Shown in pieces: positions 11,915 to 22,997 of a DNA stretch of 64,000 nt (positions within the stretch are counted from its first letter, which is position 1; each line of letters begins with the position of its first letter). The notes beneath the pieces were generated by a model that saw only the letters and a program-made list of their open reading frames with translations, did no database searches and had not been told where the DNA came from. This DNA comes from Porodaedalea pini (Eukaryota; Basidiomycota; Agaricomycetes; Hymenochaetales; Hymenochaetaceae), in assembly GCA_002794775.1 (NCBI GenBank), contig NBAY01000002.1, positions 1,488,001 through 1,552,000 on the forward strand. Reading direction: 5' to 3'. A program made the position numbers and the translations under genes.

Positions 11915-13083
11915 TGCGAGTTGACGACCTCTTCGTCATTGTCTTCTTCCTCCACATAGTCCTCCACAGTCGACTTTTGAGTGTCTATGACTTCCTCGAA
12001 TGCCGATTCCTTCATCGCCCCTAGTTCATCGGCGAGGAGGCAACGTTCGCCAGGTGCCATCATCTGCAGCATACGCTGCACGATCGTCTTCCCTTGCAGG
12101 CACACATCCTTGAAGTGACCAAGCTGGCCACAGATCCAACACATGCGTCGGCATTGTGCTTCGTTCATGGAGACGTCCATCGGCTGGCCAGCTCCTCCGA
12201 AGGTGACACCTGTCGCGTCGCATTTGTCGACATGGGGGGCTGTCAACGGGTGACGAGTTGGGGGTCCATGCGGCTGCGGTGGGCGTGGTGGGGGCGGGAA
12301 GGCGTGGCCTCATTGGATGGCGCGAATCTGTTGCTCGCCCCAGTCGATCTCGATCGCCTTCTTCTTCCAGTCTTCATACGTCGTCGGGACTGGTGTTGAC
12401 CGTAGTACCCCTCGCACCACTTCGATGTTCATCGCTCGCTTCAGCCGGTCACAGATGATGCTGTCATCTGTCAAACCCGCTCTTGTGATCACGACGTCAA
12501 GATCCTGGAAGAATTTGTCGGTGGTGAGGTCCTTCTGTACTTTAGTCCGGAACTTCGCCAGCGCCTTTTCCTTCCAGTTCGGATCGTCGAATGAGGTGTC
12601 CAGGCGCTCTTGGAATCTTGTCCAACTGTCGGTGAAGGTTACGATGCCGGCTGTCGTTGATTCCTCTACGTAATTCTGCGCCCACGTCGCCGCATTACCA
12701 CCCTTCAGGTAGGAGAGAGCAACGTAGATCTTACTCTCCGACGTGGGGTATCTGTTCGGGTTCACAGAGATGAAAAGAAGGACCTCGCACTTGAAGTCTA
12801 GGTAGTCGTCACCGCCAGTGAATTCACGTGGCCGGGCGACATCTATGTTGGGGGTCGGAGGGTTAGCTGCCACAACTGGTGTGGGGGTGTTATTCGCCTG
12901 ATGGGTGAAGGCATTCGCGACGATGGCTGCGATCTGCTCCATCTGCTGCTGACTGAAGCCTCCTGCCAACATTGCGGGCTCGGGTGTGGGCGTCGAAGGT
13001 TCTGGGGGGGTCGGTGGTGAGGGGTCTCTGTTGGTTTCACGGTAGGGACCTGGGGTCGGTGGTAGGTTGATAGTTGACGTCAA
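11890..13083 (-). pseudogene. Gyp-2 gag, one nonsense codon
   Basis: Minus-strand Gag. From ATG 13083 (MTSTINLPPTPGPYRETN) a Pro-rich N-terminus leads into the capsid-like region with GGDDYLDF near 12815. TGA (plus-strand TCA 12310-12312) replaces the CGA present in sister copies. The frame then continues to the CCHC knuckle (CWICGQLGHFKDVC) near 12140-12100 and TAG at 11890-11892. Upstream sequence to 13270 is related to the N-terminal extension of Gyp-4 gag. Confidence 0.88.
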
Positions 13084-13670
13084 TGGTGCAGGTGACGATG
13101 GAGCGGCTGGGGGCCACCTGGCTCTCCTTCCTCATTCGTCTGACAAATACCAGGCGTGTTGGATTTCACTCCACCAGATGTCATGTGTGACACCGCTATT
13201 GTTGGTCGCGACGTAACTTGGTCGATCTGGATCCCAACGGGCTGATGCAGGAAGGGCCCGTCGCTGTTCATCAGTAAGATCTATCTTGACGTTGGCGGAG
13301 GGACAGGGATCGGTTGTGCGTTCGATCTGGGGTTACGCCAACGTTGAACGGGTTCGTCGGTGAAATTGATGACGAGGCGGTAGGATCCAAGCGAGATCAC
13401 AAATGAGATTGTCGTCGAGGCTTGTACTCGCCTGGTTACCCACGTCCACATCAGGTGCGTGCTCCACCAGAGGCTAATTCTGAGAGCCAGGGTCAGGAAG
13501 AGTCAGTTGTAAAGTTTACATAATACGCGAACGTCTGAAAACGTCCGGGCAGGGTTGAGGGTTGTCGTTTAAGGGGTTTACACGTCAAGTCCTTCGAGGG
13601 GAACGCTCCTCTAGACTGAGTGAAGGCGAGTCGCCAGCGACGACGTACGCTGGGGATGAGCCTGGATGTG

Positions 13671-13681
13671 GTTCTGCTTTT
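13671..13681 (-). other. Gyp-2 primer-binding site, self-complementary to the LTR RNA start
   Basis: Minus-strand AAAAGCAGAAC, one nt inside the 5' LTR edge (13683). It is complementary to GTTCTGCTTTT within the Gyp-2 LTR (minus strand, near 13872-13882). Confidence 0.68.
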
Positions 13682-13682
13682 A

Positions 13683-14104
13683 TGTTAGGCGGGAGCCCAG
13701 GGGACGACTCGGACTGGGCAGATCTCGGCTGACTATCGTCTGGGACGTGCTGTACTCGAGCGTAGACTCAGGACACGCTTACTCAGGCTAGGTCATCGTG
13801 GAGGTAAGAGGATTAATACCAGTCTAAACTAATACAAGGGGGGCGAGTCTCACCTAGGTTGTCGTGGAGGTAAGAGGAAAAGCAGAACAAGGAGTTCATG
13901 TGATTCCTGAGACCTCTTATAGCGGCGACCGTGGGACTATATTATCTAAAGTTACATAAATGAGCAGAATGGAACGAATGAAGGTCATGTGGAGGGAGTG
14001 TGAGAAATGATTGAAAAGACGATTAAATATAATGAGAAGGATCGATTAAAAGAAAGAAAATGATAAAAGGAAAATAAAAGAAAGGAAAAGTTCGAGTCCT
14101 AACA
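13683..14104 (-). repeat. Gyp-2 5' LTR
   Basis: 422 bp, partner of 1638-2059. The minus strand begins TGTTAGGACTCG at 14104. Its TATA region reads CTATAAGAGG instead of the TATATAA seen in Gyp-1 and Gyp-4. It is followed by target duplication GATGC (14105-14109). Confidence 0.93.
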
Positions 14105-17100
14105 GATGCGCATGCCCTCGTGGATTCGGGATGCACAGGATCATGCATCGATGTGAGGTTCGTCGAGCGATACGGGTTGGAGACCAAATGATACATTCGG
14201 CCCCTTGCAGTGCTCAATGCTGACAGCACGCACAACGAAGCCGGGTTGATCGAGGAATACGTCGACGTCAAGCTTATGATTGGGCACCACAGGGAGAGGA
14301 TTGTCCTTGCGGTGACATCGCTGGTGTCGTCAAACATCTTCCTTGGTTACGATTGGCTTCGACATCACAACCCGGAGGTCGACTGGAAGACGGGTTTGAT
14401 TGAATTCACCTGTTGCCTGGAGGAGTGCACAATCGAGAAGGAGGATGTGAAAGAAATGAGGAGGGTGAGAGAGGTGCAAATGGACAAGGTGTCCTGGCCC
14501 GCATACCTCAATGACTACGCCGACGTCTTCTCGGAGAAGGGATTCGAGAAGTTGCCTGAACACCGACCATGGGACCACGTCATCAATCTGAAGCCCAACT
14601 TCAAGCCCAGTGACTGTAAGATCTACCTGCTCACGCCAACAGAACAGCAGTCACTCAAGGACTTCCTCAACGAGAACTTGAAGTCTGGTCACATCCGAAG
14701 GTCCATATCGCCCATGGTGTCACCTTTCTTCTTCATTAAGAAAGCCGACAAATTGCTACGCCTGATTCAGGACTACCGTAAGCTCAACGACGGAACGATC
14801 AAGAACAAATATCCCCTCCCCCTCATTGACGAGCTTGTCAACAAGGTCAAGAAAGCGAAGTTCATCACGAAGCTTGACCTTTGCTGGGGATACTACAATG
14901 TCCAGATCCGTGAAGGTGACGAATGGAGGGCAGTGTTCCACACAAATATGGGCCTCTTCGAACCAACAGTCATGTTCTTTGGCCTCTGTAATGCACCGGC
15001 GACTTTCCAGGCCTTTGTAAACCACATTTTCAAGGGACTGATCTACAACAACCTGATCATCGTCTACCTCGATGATATCCTAATCCTCTCTCAGACTCTC
15101 GAGGAACATATTGAGATGTCGAGGCGCGTCCTTCAGATCTTGCAAGAAAATGGCCTGTACCTGAAGCCCGAAAAGTGTGAGTTCGACGCCAAGGTTGTAA
15201 AGTACCTTGGACACATCATCGGCAATGGCGAGATCAAGGCTGACCCGGCAAAGACAGAGGCGATCACGGACTGGCCCGTCCCATGAAACGTTAAACAACT
15301 ACAGCAGTTCCTCAGCATGGGCAACTGGCTGCGACGCTTCATCAAGGACTACAGCAAGGTAGTCCACCCGTTAACATTGCTGACAGGCAACAAGGACTGG
15401 GTATGAGAGACTGAACAGCAGGAAGCGTTTGAGGAGCTGAGACAACGTCTCTGCTCACCTCCAGTCCTGGCCATCGCCAATGATGAGGGCCCTTTCTGCA
15501 TCGAAGCAGACTCGTCAAACTTCGCGCTTGGTGGTGTGTTGTTACAGAAACAGGAAGGCAAATGGAGGGTAGTCGCCTACAGGTCGGAGGCGCTCCTGCT
15601 GGTGGAACGAAACTATGAGATCTACAATAAGGAGATGCTCGCAATCGTTTCGGCACTCAAGGAGTGGAGGCAGTACCTCCTCGGCGCCCGTCACACTATT
15701 GAGATCTGGTCCGATCATGCCAACCTCACCTACTTCAAGTCGGCGCAGAAGCTGAGCTATCGCCAAGCTCGCTGGCAAACCAAACTCAAAGAATTCGACT
15801 TCCACCTCGAACATAAGTTGGGGAAGACGATGGGCAAGGCGGATCTGCTGTCACGCAAAGCAGGCTACGATGAGGGCAAGGATGACAATGACGGTGTCGT
15901 GTTCATCAAGGAAAAGTGGCTGAACCATGGGATGGTCAGAATGTCACGTGATGAGGTGTTTGACAGAGTGGGTGAAGCGCAGAGGGCACAGCGCAAGTCA
16001 GAGAGGCTGACAGGTATGACGGAGGGCAACAGGTTGTGGTGGATGAAGGGCAAAGTATACATGCCATTGACGATGAAGGAAGCAGTACTGCGGGAGTGCC
16101 ACGACTCGGTTCTGGCAGGACACCCAGGGGCATCAAAGACGATGGAGCTCATTCGCCGGGACTTCTGGTGGGTGTCAATGTTCTCGGATGTCTGGGCATA
16201 CGTTCAAGGTTGTAATCATTGTCAAAGGACGAAGGCTCTGAGAATGTCAAGGTCGAGACCATTACATCCAAACGTGGTCCCGGAAGGTCCTTGGGAAGTC
16301 GTCACAGTCAATCTCATTGGAGAGCTCCTGGACTCCAAGGGACACAACACGATCTGCATCTTCATTGATAGGTTCTCAAAACAGATACATGCGATCCCGA
16401 CAATGACGAAGTTGTCAGCAGAAGGCATGGCTCAGCTGTACCGCGACCACGTCTTCCGCCTCCATGGCTTGCCAAAAAAGATCATTTATGACCGAGGCAC
16501 GCAGTTTGACACGTCGATGATGAAGGAACTGTACAAACTCCTACACATCGAAGGCAACCCATCGACGGTGTATCACCCACAGACCGATGGTCAAATGGAA
16601 CACATTAACCAGGAACTTGAACAGTACCTTCGACTCTTCATTAACCATCGTCAATCAGACTGGAAGGACTGGCTCCCCCTCACGGAGTTCGTGTACAACA
16701 ACCGCGAACACTCAGCGACAAAGATGTCCCCCTTCTATGTGAACACAGGGCATCACCCCTTGAGCTTTGACACAACATGAACCTCGTCTACTAACATGTC
16801 GGCGGAAGAATTCGCAAAGCACATCAAGGAGACTCATTGCGTTGCGAAGGACAACTTGGTCAAGGCGGCGGACGACATGAAACGCTACCATGACCGAACA
16901 GCAGGGACTTCGGTGGAATACAAAGCAGGAGACAAGGTTTTCCTCAACGGGTGAAACATCAGCACAGTTCTGCCGACGAAGAAACTAGCTGAAAAGTGGT
17001 ATGGTCCCTTCGAGATTGTCAACAAGGTAGGAGCTAGTGCGTACAAGCTCAAGCTCCCCAAGTGATGGAAAAAGGTCCACCCAGTCTTCAACGAGGCCCT

Positions 17101-17458
17101 GCTAAAGCCCACCATTGAACCATCCTTCGAAAGCCAAAGACAACCACTACCACCGCCGCCAGACATCATCGACAATGAGGAGGAATACGAGATCGAGGAA
17201 GTCCTAGACTCGCGTCTGCACTGAGGGAAGCTACAGTACCTCGCCAAGTGGGTTGGCTACAAAGAACCGACTTGGCAGCCCGAGATAGACTTTGGCAAGA
17301 ACGCAAAGGAGGCGATCGCTGAATTCTATCGAAAACACCCTGGCGCCCCTCGAAAACTTGACATTCCTCGCCAACGACTTCGCCCATGCTTCATCGACAC
17401 TGAACCAGACGACCTCGACCTTGGTTGGTCGGGACACCCAACCTTGAGGGGGGGATAA
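14105..17458 (+). pseudogene. Gyp-3 pol, continuation after Gyp-2, many stops but no frameshift
   Basis: This continues the pol reading frame of 1366-1637. Protease DSGCTG near 14122, RT with YLDD near 15067, RNase H near 15507, integrase zinc finger and core, chromodomain near 17180-17340. In-frame stops are at 14189, 15284, 15404, 16778, 16952, 17063 and 17222, all in the same phase. Six of the seven fall at or align with CGA/CGG-type arginine codons in sister copies; 15404 is TGG to TGA. The frame ends TAA 17456-17458, directly before the LTR. The product is certainly non-functional. Confidence 0.9.
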
Positions 17459-17819
17459 TGTTAGGACTTGAACTTTCACCTTTTCTTTTCTTTTCCTTTT
17501 TACCATTTCTTTTCTTTTAATTGCTCCTTTTCATTATATTTAATCGTCTTTTCAATCATTTCCCACACTCTCTCCACATGACCTTCATTCGTTCCATTCC
17601 GTTCGTTTATGCAACCTTAGATAATATAGTCTCATGGTCGCCGCTATATAAGGTCTCAGGAATCGCATGAACTCCTTGTTCTGCTTTTCCTCTTACCTCC
17701 ACGACGACCTAGCCTGAGTATAACGTGCCCCGAGTTTCTCACTCGAGTATAGCACGTCCCAGACAACAGTCAGCCGAGGCCTGCCCAGTCCGAGTCGTCT
17801 CCCAGACTCCTGCCTAACA
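17459..17819 (+). repeat. Gyp-3 3' LTR, internally deleted
   Basis: 361 bp, TGTTAGGACT...CTAACA, against 422 bp for the closely related Gyp-2 LTR. One of the two 24-bp repeats (CCTCTTACCTCC...) and the sequence between them are missing, as expected from slippage or recombination between direct repeats. Confidence 0.9.
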
Positions 17820-18101
17820 CTCATCTCTTGTCTCATTCTCATTCTCATCTCCGCTATCGCTATTGTCTTGTACCGGAGTTGATATCTCGCTCGTTCTGGC
17901 TCTGTACCGACACTCACATCGGGTCCAGAGCGCCTTACAGTATTGATGCATACCGACATGTACCGACACATACCGACGCGTACCGACGTGTACCGAGATT
18001 TTTCCCACACTCATACCGAGCATATATTTACTGCAAAACTCAACGGAAACACGTCCCCAAATGAACTGCCGATCCTAAACAACCCATACACAGGATCTAC
18101 A
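17820..18101 (+). repeat. Left LTR remnant of an unclassified LTR element
   Basis: About 282 bp closely similar to 21541-21823 and ending ATCTACA. The missing left part should lie beyond Gyp-3, outside the window. It holds five tandem decamers of the form TACCGACNNN at 17951-18000. The orientation of the parent element is unknown. Confidence 0.75.
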
Positions 18102-21100
18102 GCACAATTACATTATATGAATTTGAGCACATGTCAGGAAGATGAACATTCAAGATCACTCTAGCTTTAGGAGTACATGACCCACTGTTCACAATGGGGA
18201 CATGTCTCAGCGGAGCAGCCCTATCACTGAATGGACCTGGCACTGAATGGTGATCCAAGAATAACCCATGGATCCACATGGTTATCCCCAATGGATTTGA
18301 ATGGGAGGAATGACCACCTGAGCACAGCAATGCCACCTGATAGGCTATGCAGTGCCACAACTGAGGAAGACGCTTCAAGAAGCCAGAGAAGCAAAGCCCT
18401 GATATAGAAGCACATGGGAGAAGCAGGAAGTTAATTAAACTGAAGCATGTGGAGAACGTGGGAGCCCGACTACCAAATCAGTGATGTACTCACCCGAGCA
18501 TGCAGGTCGTATCATCACGTGACTCACGCCTGCAGTCCAAATTGTAGAATACAAGCAAACCATTGGATGGAGTACATGTGCATACATCCCCACCATAGCA
18601 GCCAAGTGCTGCAGCCACCTGAAACATAGGAAGGAGACGGAAGGGCATCTGGTTGGATAGAACGTAAAGAAATTAGAAATTCAGTAAGCTATATAAGGCC
18701 GAGTAACTAGCACCCCAGATCCCCATTCTCTATTGCTTTTACAGTATGGTTTTACTAAATCAGAAGATAAAAGACGAGAGGGGAGTGAAGTCGAGGTAAC
18801 GAGAACGAAGCGGAAGCGAGGCAAAGACAGAACAGACGGAACGAGCGCAACGAGCGCAACACGAATAAAATGAAGTTGAGGTGAGTGATTCGAATCACTA
18901 AGGCACCAAAGTGTTCCTAGGGACCATCCTGAGAGATATCACACGAAGTTAGGCATCGAAACTTGGGGGTGGAATTGCTGCCCTATCTACAACATTCAGT
19001 GCTCTATAAATACTAAACAAGTGTCCTGTGTAAACATGAAAGGCAAAATAAAATGAGACGAGTCCTCTATTGTCCTATCACTGAGCCACCCGAGTGTTCC
19101 TTTGAGCAGCTCCATGATCCGGACGACTGAAAGGTGGGGGTGGTGTGTGTTGACTTGGCGTAGCGTCAGTGAGCTTCGGGATCCTTTGTACAGAACCGGA
19201 ACGACCAATGCCAGGCTGCCACATGTTCATTAGACAAAGGCAAATGAATGAACCTTTGGCAGGGTTGAAGGGGCACGTGCACAGATAAGTGCACTGGGGT
19301 TGGTCCGAGTTGCTGATGCATGCAATCCAGTCGTTGCATGTGTTCCATGTTTGGGTAATCACCACCGATCTGGGTGTACCACTTAGCTCGATTGCCGAGT
19401 CAAGGCTCTTCGACTTCATGATGTACATCGTGTGCGTTCCGCTCATTCCGTGCCCAACAATTTGGTTGGTGTTACAGCGGGGCTGTATTAAACTGCCTTG
19501 GGTGATTTAAATCTCTGGTTGGTGCTTGTTGAGCATTCAAACACGCTCGAAAGCATGCTCAAGAGCCTTCATGCATACTCCAATATGCTCGAACAGCTTC
19601 TTAGTAGGTCACGAATGTGTGGGGTGATGGGGATATGCTGGTACAATACCCTGTTGGGTGTGTCTGGTGCTTGAAGCCTTGGAATACCGATTTTGAGCAT
19701 ATGTGATGAGTCAAACATGCTATTTGAGCAGTTGGGGAAGTTTGGTAGAGCTGAGCAGAGGTGATCTGAAGGTGCAAACAACTTATGAGACTTGAAATGT
19801 GTACTGTGGAGTGAACTGGGGGCTGTATTCCCTCTGCAGAACGAGTACAAAGGTGTGCACTATTTATACTGTAGGTGAAATGAGCTCGGTACCAAAGTCG
19901 AACGTACATACAGAGGTAGGAGAGTGTGTGCAGTGCATGTTCAAGTCAGAATAGTCATATGTTAGGGATGGAATGACTCGAGAACATGATAAATCATGAA
20001 CTCAAAGGGGAATAATGGTTCGACATCAACGAGAAGACCAATGAAACCAAGAAACTTATCATGTGTGCTCCAAACAACTCTGATCGAACACCCCCGAACA
20101 TCCCCAAGGGCGTGATGGTGACAAATGCACATCATGGGAGTGATAGATGATGATAAATAATGCTCAAGCCGCATGGAGAATGCAGCGAACGACGGAATCT
20201 GGTTGTTCGAGCGTGATACATTGAACGTCGACGGCCCAAGGACCGTTCGGGTGACCCATGCTGGAACCCAATGCATTCCCTGAGCCCAACCACGTGATTT
20301 GGCTGTGCTACAAATGTTCGAACAAGTGAATATGAAGTGGATAGAGTCCTCAAGTGCATATATAGTGGGATATGGGATGAATATAAAGGAAAAGAAGCAT
20401 TTGAGTGTGAATAGGAAGTGGTATGAGTGTTAGAATGGGTGCATGAAAGTATTCAAACGTATTTATGAGGTTACTAAGGGATAATATGAGAACTTCAAAG
20501 GTATATTGACACTTGAATGGGCAAGTGTGACCATTTGAGTGCATGAAATGTGAAGTGTAAGATATATAGTGATGAAACGAAGTGCTTGACCATGTTTATG
20601 GGGTTTGTATCTGTATATAATAATAAATAAAGTGGGTGGTATGCTGGGATGGCTGACGCCTATGCATGAATTGAGCGCTACACCAAAGCATACCAACACG
20701 TACTGGTACATGGACTGATCTTACCGCAGTCAACCCTTGACCTCCCAGGGCACACGATCATGTCTCCAAAAGGACTGCTGATCCCAGACACCCCTAAGTC
20801 AGGATCTACAGTAGTTTTGGGGAGTAGTTTGGAAGCAGAGAAAGAAAGTGAAGGATTTTTGACATTGTCAGAGCTCTTGGATGCTTCTGCATGAATTGTT
20901 TGAGTCCATATGTCTTGTAGCCTATGTATGTGACCCTTGTAGAGTACCGACAAGCAGCCAGTCACTGCAGATCCCTCTAGAGGCCATCAGTTGCACGTTC
21001 TGACAGCTATTGACATGTACCAGACTCAGAATGATTTGCCCGATGTGTACTGGACACAGGATGATCTGCCTAACATCACATCAGCAGATCACTCAGAAGA

Positions 21101-21386
21101 TCCCCCTGGCGATTTGGGATGTACCGGAAAGCTTATGTCATCAGAGTCAGTTGGGACACATACTGGAGATCTGCCCAATGATGGGTGACAACTCACTGAT
21201 TGGAGGATCTCAGTTCTGGTGGAGCTGTGATATGACCAGATGATGGACCAAGGCAAATGGGGAAGTTAACACATGGACATGTTTTCTTTTGATTTTCTAT
21301 ATTTCTCTTATGTTCCAAGTGTTTTCTCTCTGATGCTCTATGTTTCACCCGGTATGCACATTATACTCACTTTGGAATAATTTTCT
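18102..21386. mobile_element. Interior of the TGTAGAT/ATCTACA LTR element, no coding capacity seen
   Basis: 3.3 kb between the two LTR copies. No open frame resembles gag, protease, RT or integrase, and no tRNA-type primer site is seen next to either LTR. Minor features are TATATAAG near 18690, a short AACGAGCGC tandem near 18841-18862, and repeated CACTGAATGG near 18220-18250. It could be a non-autonomous large retrotransposon derivative or a badly decayed copia element. Confidence 0.5.
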
Positions 21387-21823
21387 TGTAGATAGATCTC
21401 TTACACCTTGTATTTAGGGACTTCCCTGTCATAGGTAGTGAGGGAGGAAATACTACTGCAGAGTTCCCCTCAGATAGGGCAGCTTCCATGTGTGCAGTTA
21501 GTCTCTGCAACAGTTAGTTTTGTGGCAACCTTGTCTTCAGTCTCATCTCTTGTCTTGTTCTCGTTCTCATCTCTGCTATCGCTATTGTCTCATACCGGAG
21601 TTGATATCTCGCTCATTCCAGCTCTGTACCAATGCTCACATTGGGTCTGGAGCACCTTACAGTATTGACACATACCAACATGTACCAACACGTACTGACG
21701 CATACCAATGTGTACTGAGATTTTTCCCGTGCTCATACCAAGCATATCTTTACTTCAAAACTCAACGGAAACACATCCCCAAATGAACCGCTGATCCTAA
21801 ACAACCCATACACAGGATCTACA
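21387..21823 (+). repeat. Right LTR of the unclassified LTR element
   Basis: 437 bp bounded by TGTAGAT and ATCTACA, a perfect 7-bp inverted repeat in TG...CA form. The right 283 bp match 17820-18101. Most differences are CG in the left copy against TG or CA here. Flanking 5-mers (TTTCT, CCCTC) need not match, because this is one end of a longer element. Confidence 0.7.
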
Positions 21824-22268
21824 CCCTCAAGCCTAGAGATGTCCTTGACTGCATTCCTCTTGTTTGTTCTCCCAAACATGTGTTTTACCCATTTGTGCTG
21901 CACCTCACCCTTAAATTAATCAGAATAAGTATATAAATATCAGAAAGCAAACAGAAACAATAGTTAGCTTACATTCTGTGTGCTAAATGAGTCTGTTGTA
22001 CCAAATCGTCAAATTGCTTCTACATAGCCACTGAGAGCATGAAACTTGGGAGTATTGATATTAAGTATCTTCTGTTTCACAGAGCTTTGTGCCACTTTCT
22101 GGTCCGGTTTTCTTTGTGCTTTTTGGATCAGTGCAGCTCAGCGATGTCCTCGAACTGCTATTTCCTTTGCCAGCTCTCGAGTGTCATATGCAGCACAGAC
22201 AACATTCTTGAATAATCGAATGTACCATCCCAAATAAGTTGTTGTATCTTCAAGGAGTTGTACTGTTG
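21824..22268 (-). pseudogene. C-terminal remnant of a basidiomycete transposase-like gene
   Basis: Minus-strand reading in shifting frames gives YDTRELAKE, then LNINTPKFHALSGYVEAI, FGTTDSFSTQ, an apparent intron (about 21910-21970) and HKWVKHMFGRTNKRNAVKDI. I recognise this order as the C-terminus of an abundant agaricomycete transposase-like family, probably of the KDZ/Plavaka group. That family name is from memory and tentative. Stops and frame changes make it a pseudogene. Both flanking LTR elements interrupt it; the other half is at 28495-29534. Confidence 0.5.
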
Positions 22269-22672
22269 TGTTAGAACCTGAACTTTCACCTTTTCCTTTA
22301 TTTCCCCTTTTACCATTTCCTTTATTATATTCGTCCTTTTCATTATATTTACCCATCTTACACAATCACTCCCACACTGCCTTCATTCGTTCCATTCCCA
22401 ATCGTTAGGTAATATAGTCTCACGATCGTCGCTATATAAGGTCTCAGGAATCGCATGAACTCCTTGTTCTGCTTTTCCTCTTACCTCCGCGACGACCTAG
22501 GTGAGACTCGTCCCCCTTGTATTAGTTTAGACTTGTATTAATCCTCTTACCTCCGCGACGACCTAGCCTGAGTATAGCGTGTCCCGAGTCCCTGCTCGAG
22601 TATAGCACGTCCCAGACAACAGTCAGCTGAGGCCTGCCCAGTCCGAGTCGTCTCCCGGACTCCCGCCTAACA
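22269..22672 (+). repeat. Gyp-4 5' LTR with TATA box and RNA start
   Basis: 404 bp, TGTTAG...CTAACA. TATATAA at 22433-22439. GTTCTGCTTTT at 22466-22476 starts 33 nt downstream of the TATA box and is the predicted 5' end of the RNA. Confidence 0.94.
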
Positions 22673-22673
22673 T

Positions 22674-22684
22674 AAAAGCAGAAC
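22674..22684 (+). other. Gyp-4 primer-binding site for self-priming
   Basis: AAAAGCAGAAC, one nt after the LTR, pairs over exactly 11 nt with the predicted RNA 5' end (22466-22476). The match stops on both sides, as in Tf1 where the first 11 nt of the RNA prime reverse transcription. Confidence 0.72.
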
Positions 22685-22997
22685 CTCACCCAGGCTCATC
22701 CCCAGCGTACGTCGTCGCTGTCGACTCGCCTTCACTCGGTCTAGAGGAGCACTCCCCTCGACGGACTTGACGTGTAGAAACCCTAAACGACAAACCCTCA
22801 ACCCTGCCTGGACGTTTTCGGACGTTCATGTATTACGTAAACCTACACCCGACCTTTCCCGACCCTGGCTCTCTGCCTCTCCCTCTGGTGGAGGAACCAT
22901 CTGACCTGGACGTGGGTAACACACCGTGTACAGTCTTCGACGACGTTGTCGATTGTGATCTCGGCCACCTCCTTCCGATTGGTCATCAAACTCGCCG

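Larger units (their letters stand above)
1638..14104 (-). mobile_element. Gyp-2: complete minus-strand Ty3/gypsy chromovirus, split by Gyp-1
   Basis: It is bounded by 422-bp LTRs (1638-2059, the 3' LTR in its own orientation, and 13683-14104, the 5' LTR) that begin TGTTAG and end CTAACA. The target duplication is GATGC. Without Gyp-1 and its duplication it is about 6.24 kb. Gag and pol are each in one constant frame (pol -1 to gag), with scattered stops but no frame change. Its two LTRs differ at ten or more sites, so it is older than Gyp-1 and Gyp-4. Confidence 0.93.
1..17819 (+). mobile_element. Gyp-3: Ty3/gypsy chromovirus, 5' end outside the window, split by Gyp-2
   Basis: The plus-strand gag-pol retrotransposon starts left of the window (its 5' LTR is not seen) and ends with a 3' LTR at 17459-17819. 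Gyp-2 interrupts it between 1637 and 14105, with target duplication GATGC at 1633-1637 and 14105-14109. Domain order is Gag with CCHC knuckle, protease, RT, RNase H, integrase, chromodomain. After removal of the insert the pol frame runs to the 3' LTR without any indel and is broken only by stop codons. It lies inside the left LTR of an unrelated LTR element (17820-18101). It is a dead copy that decayed by point mutation. Confidence 0.9.

Noticed and set aside
17951..18000. Five regular decamers as a CRISPR-like array
   Set aside because: Units are contiguous with no spacers, in a eukaryotic LTR. It is a simple tandem repeat.
18885..18915. GATTCGAATC near 18888 as the T arm of a tRNA
   Set aside because: No anticodon arm, D arm or acceptor stem can be formed around it.
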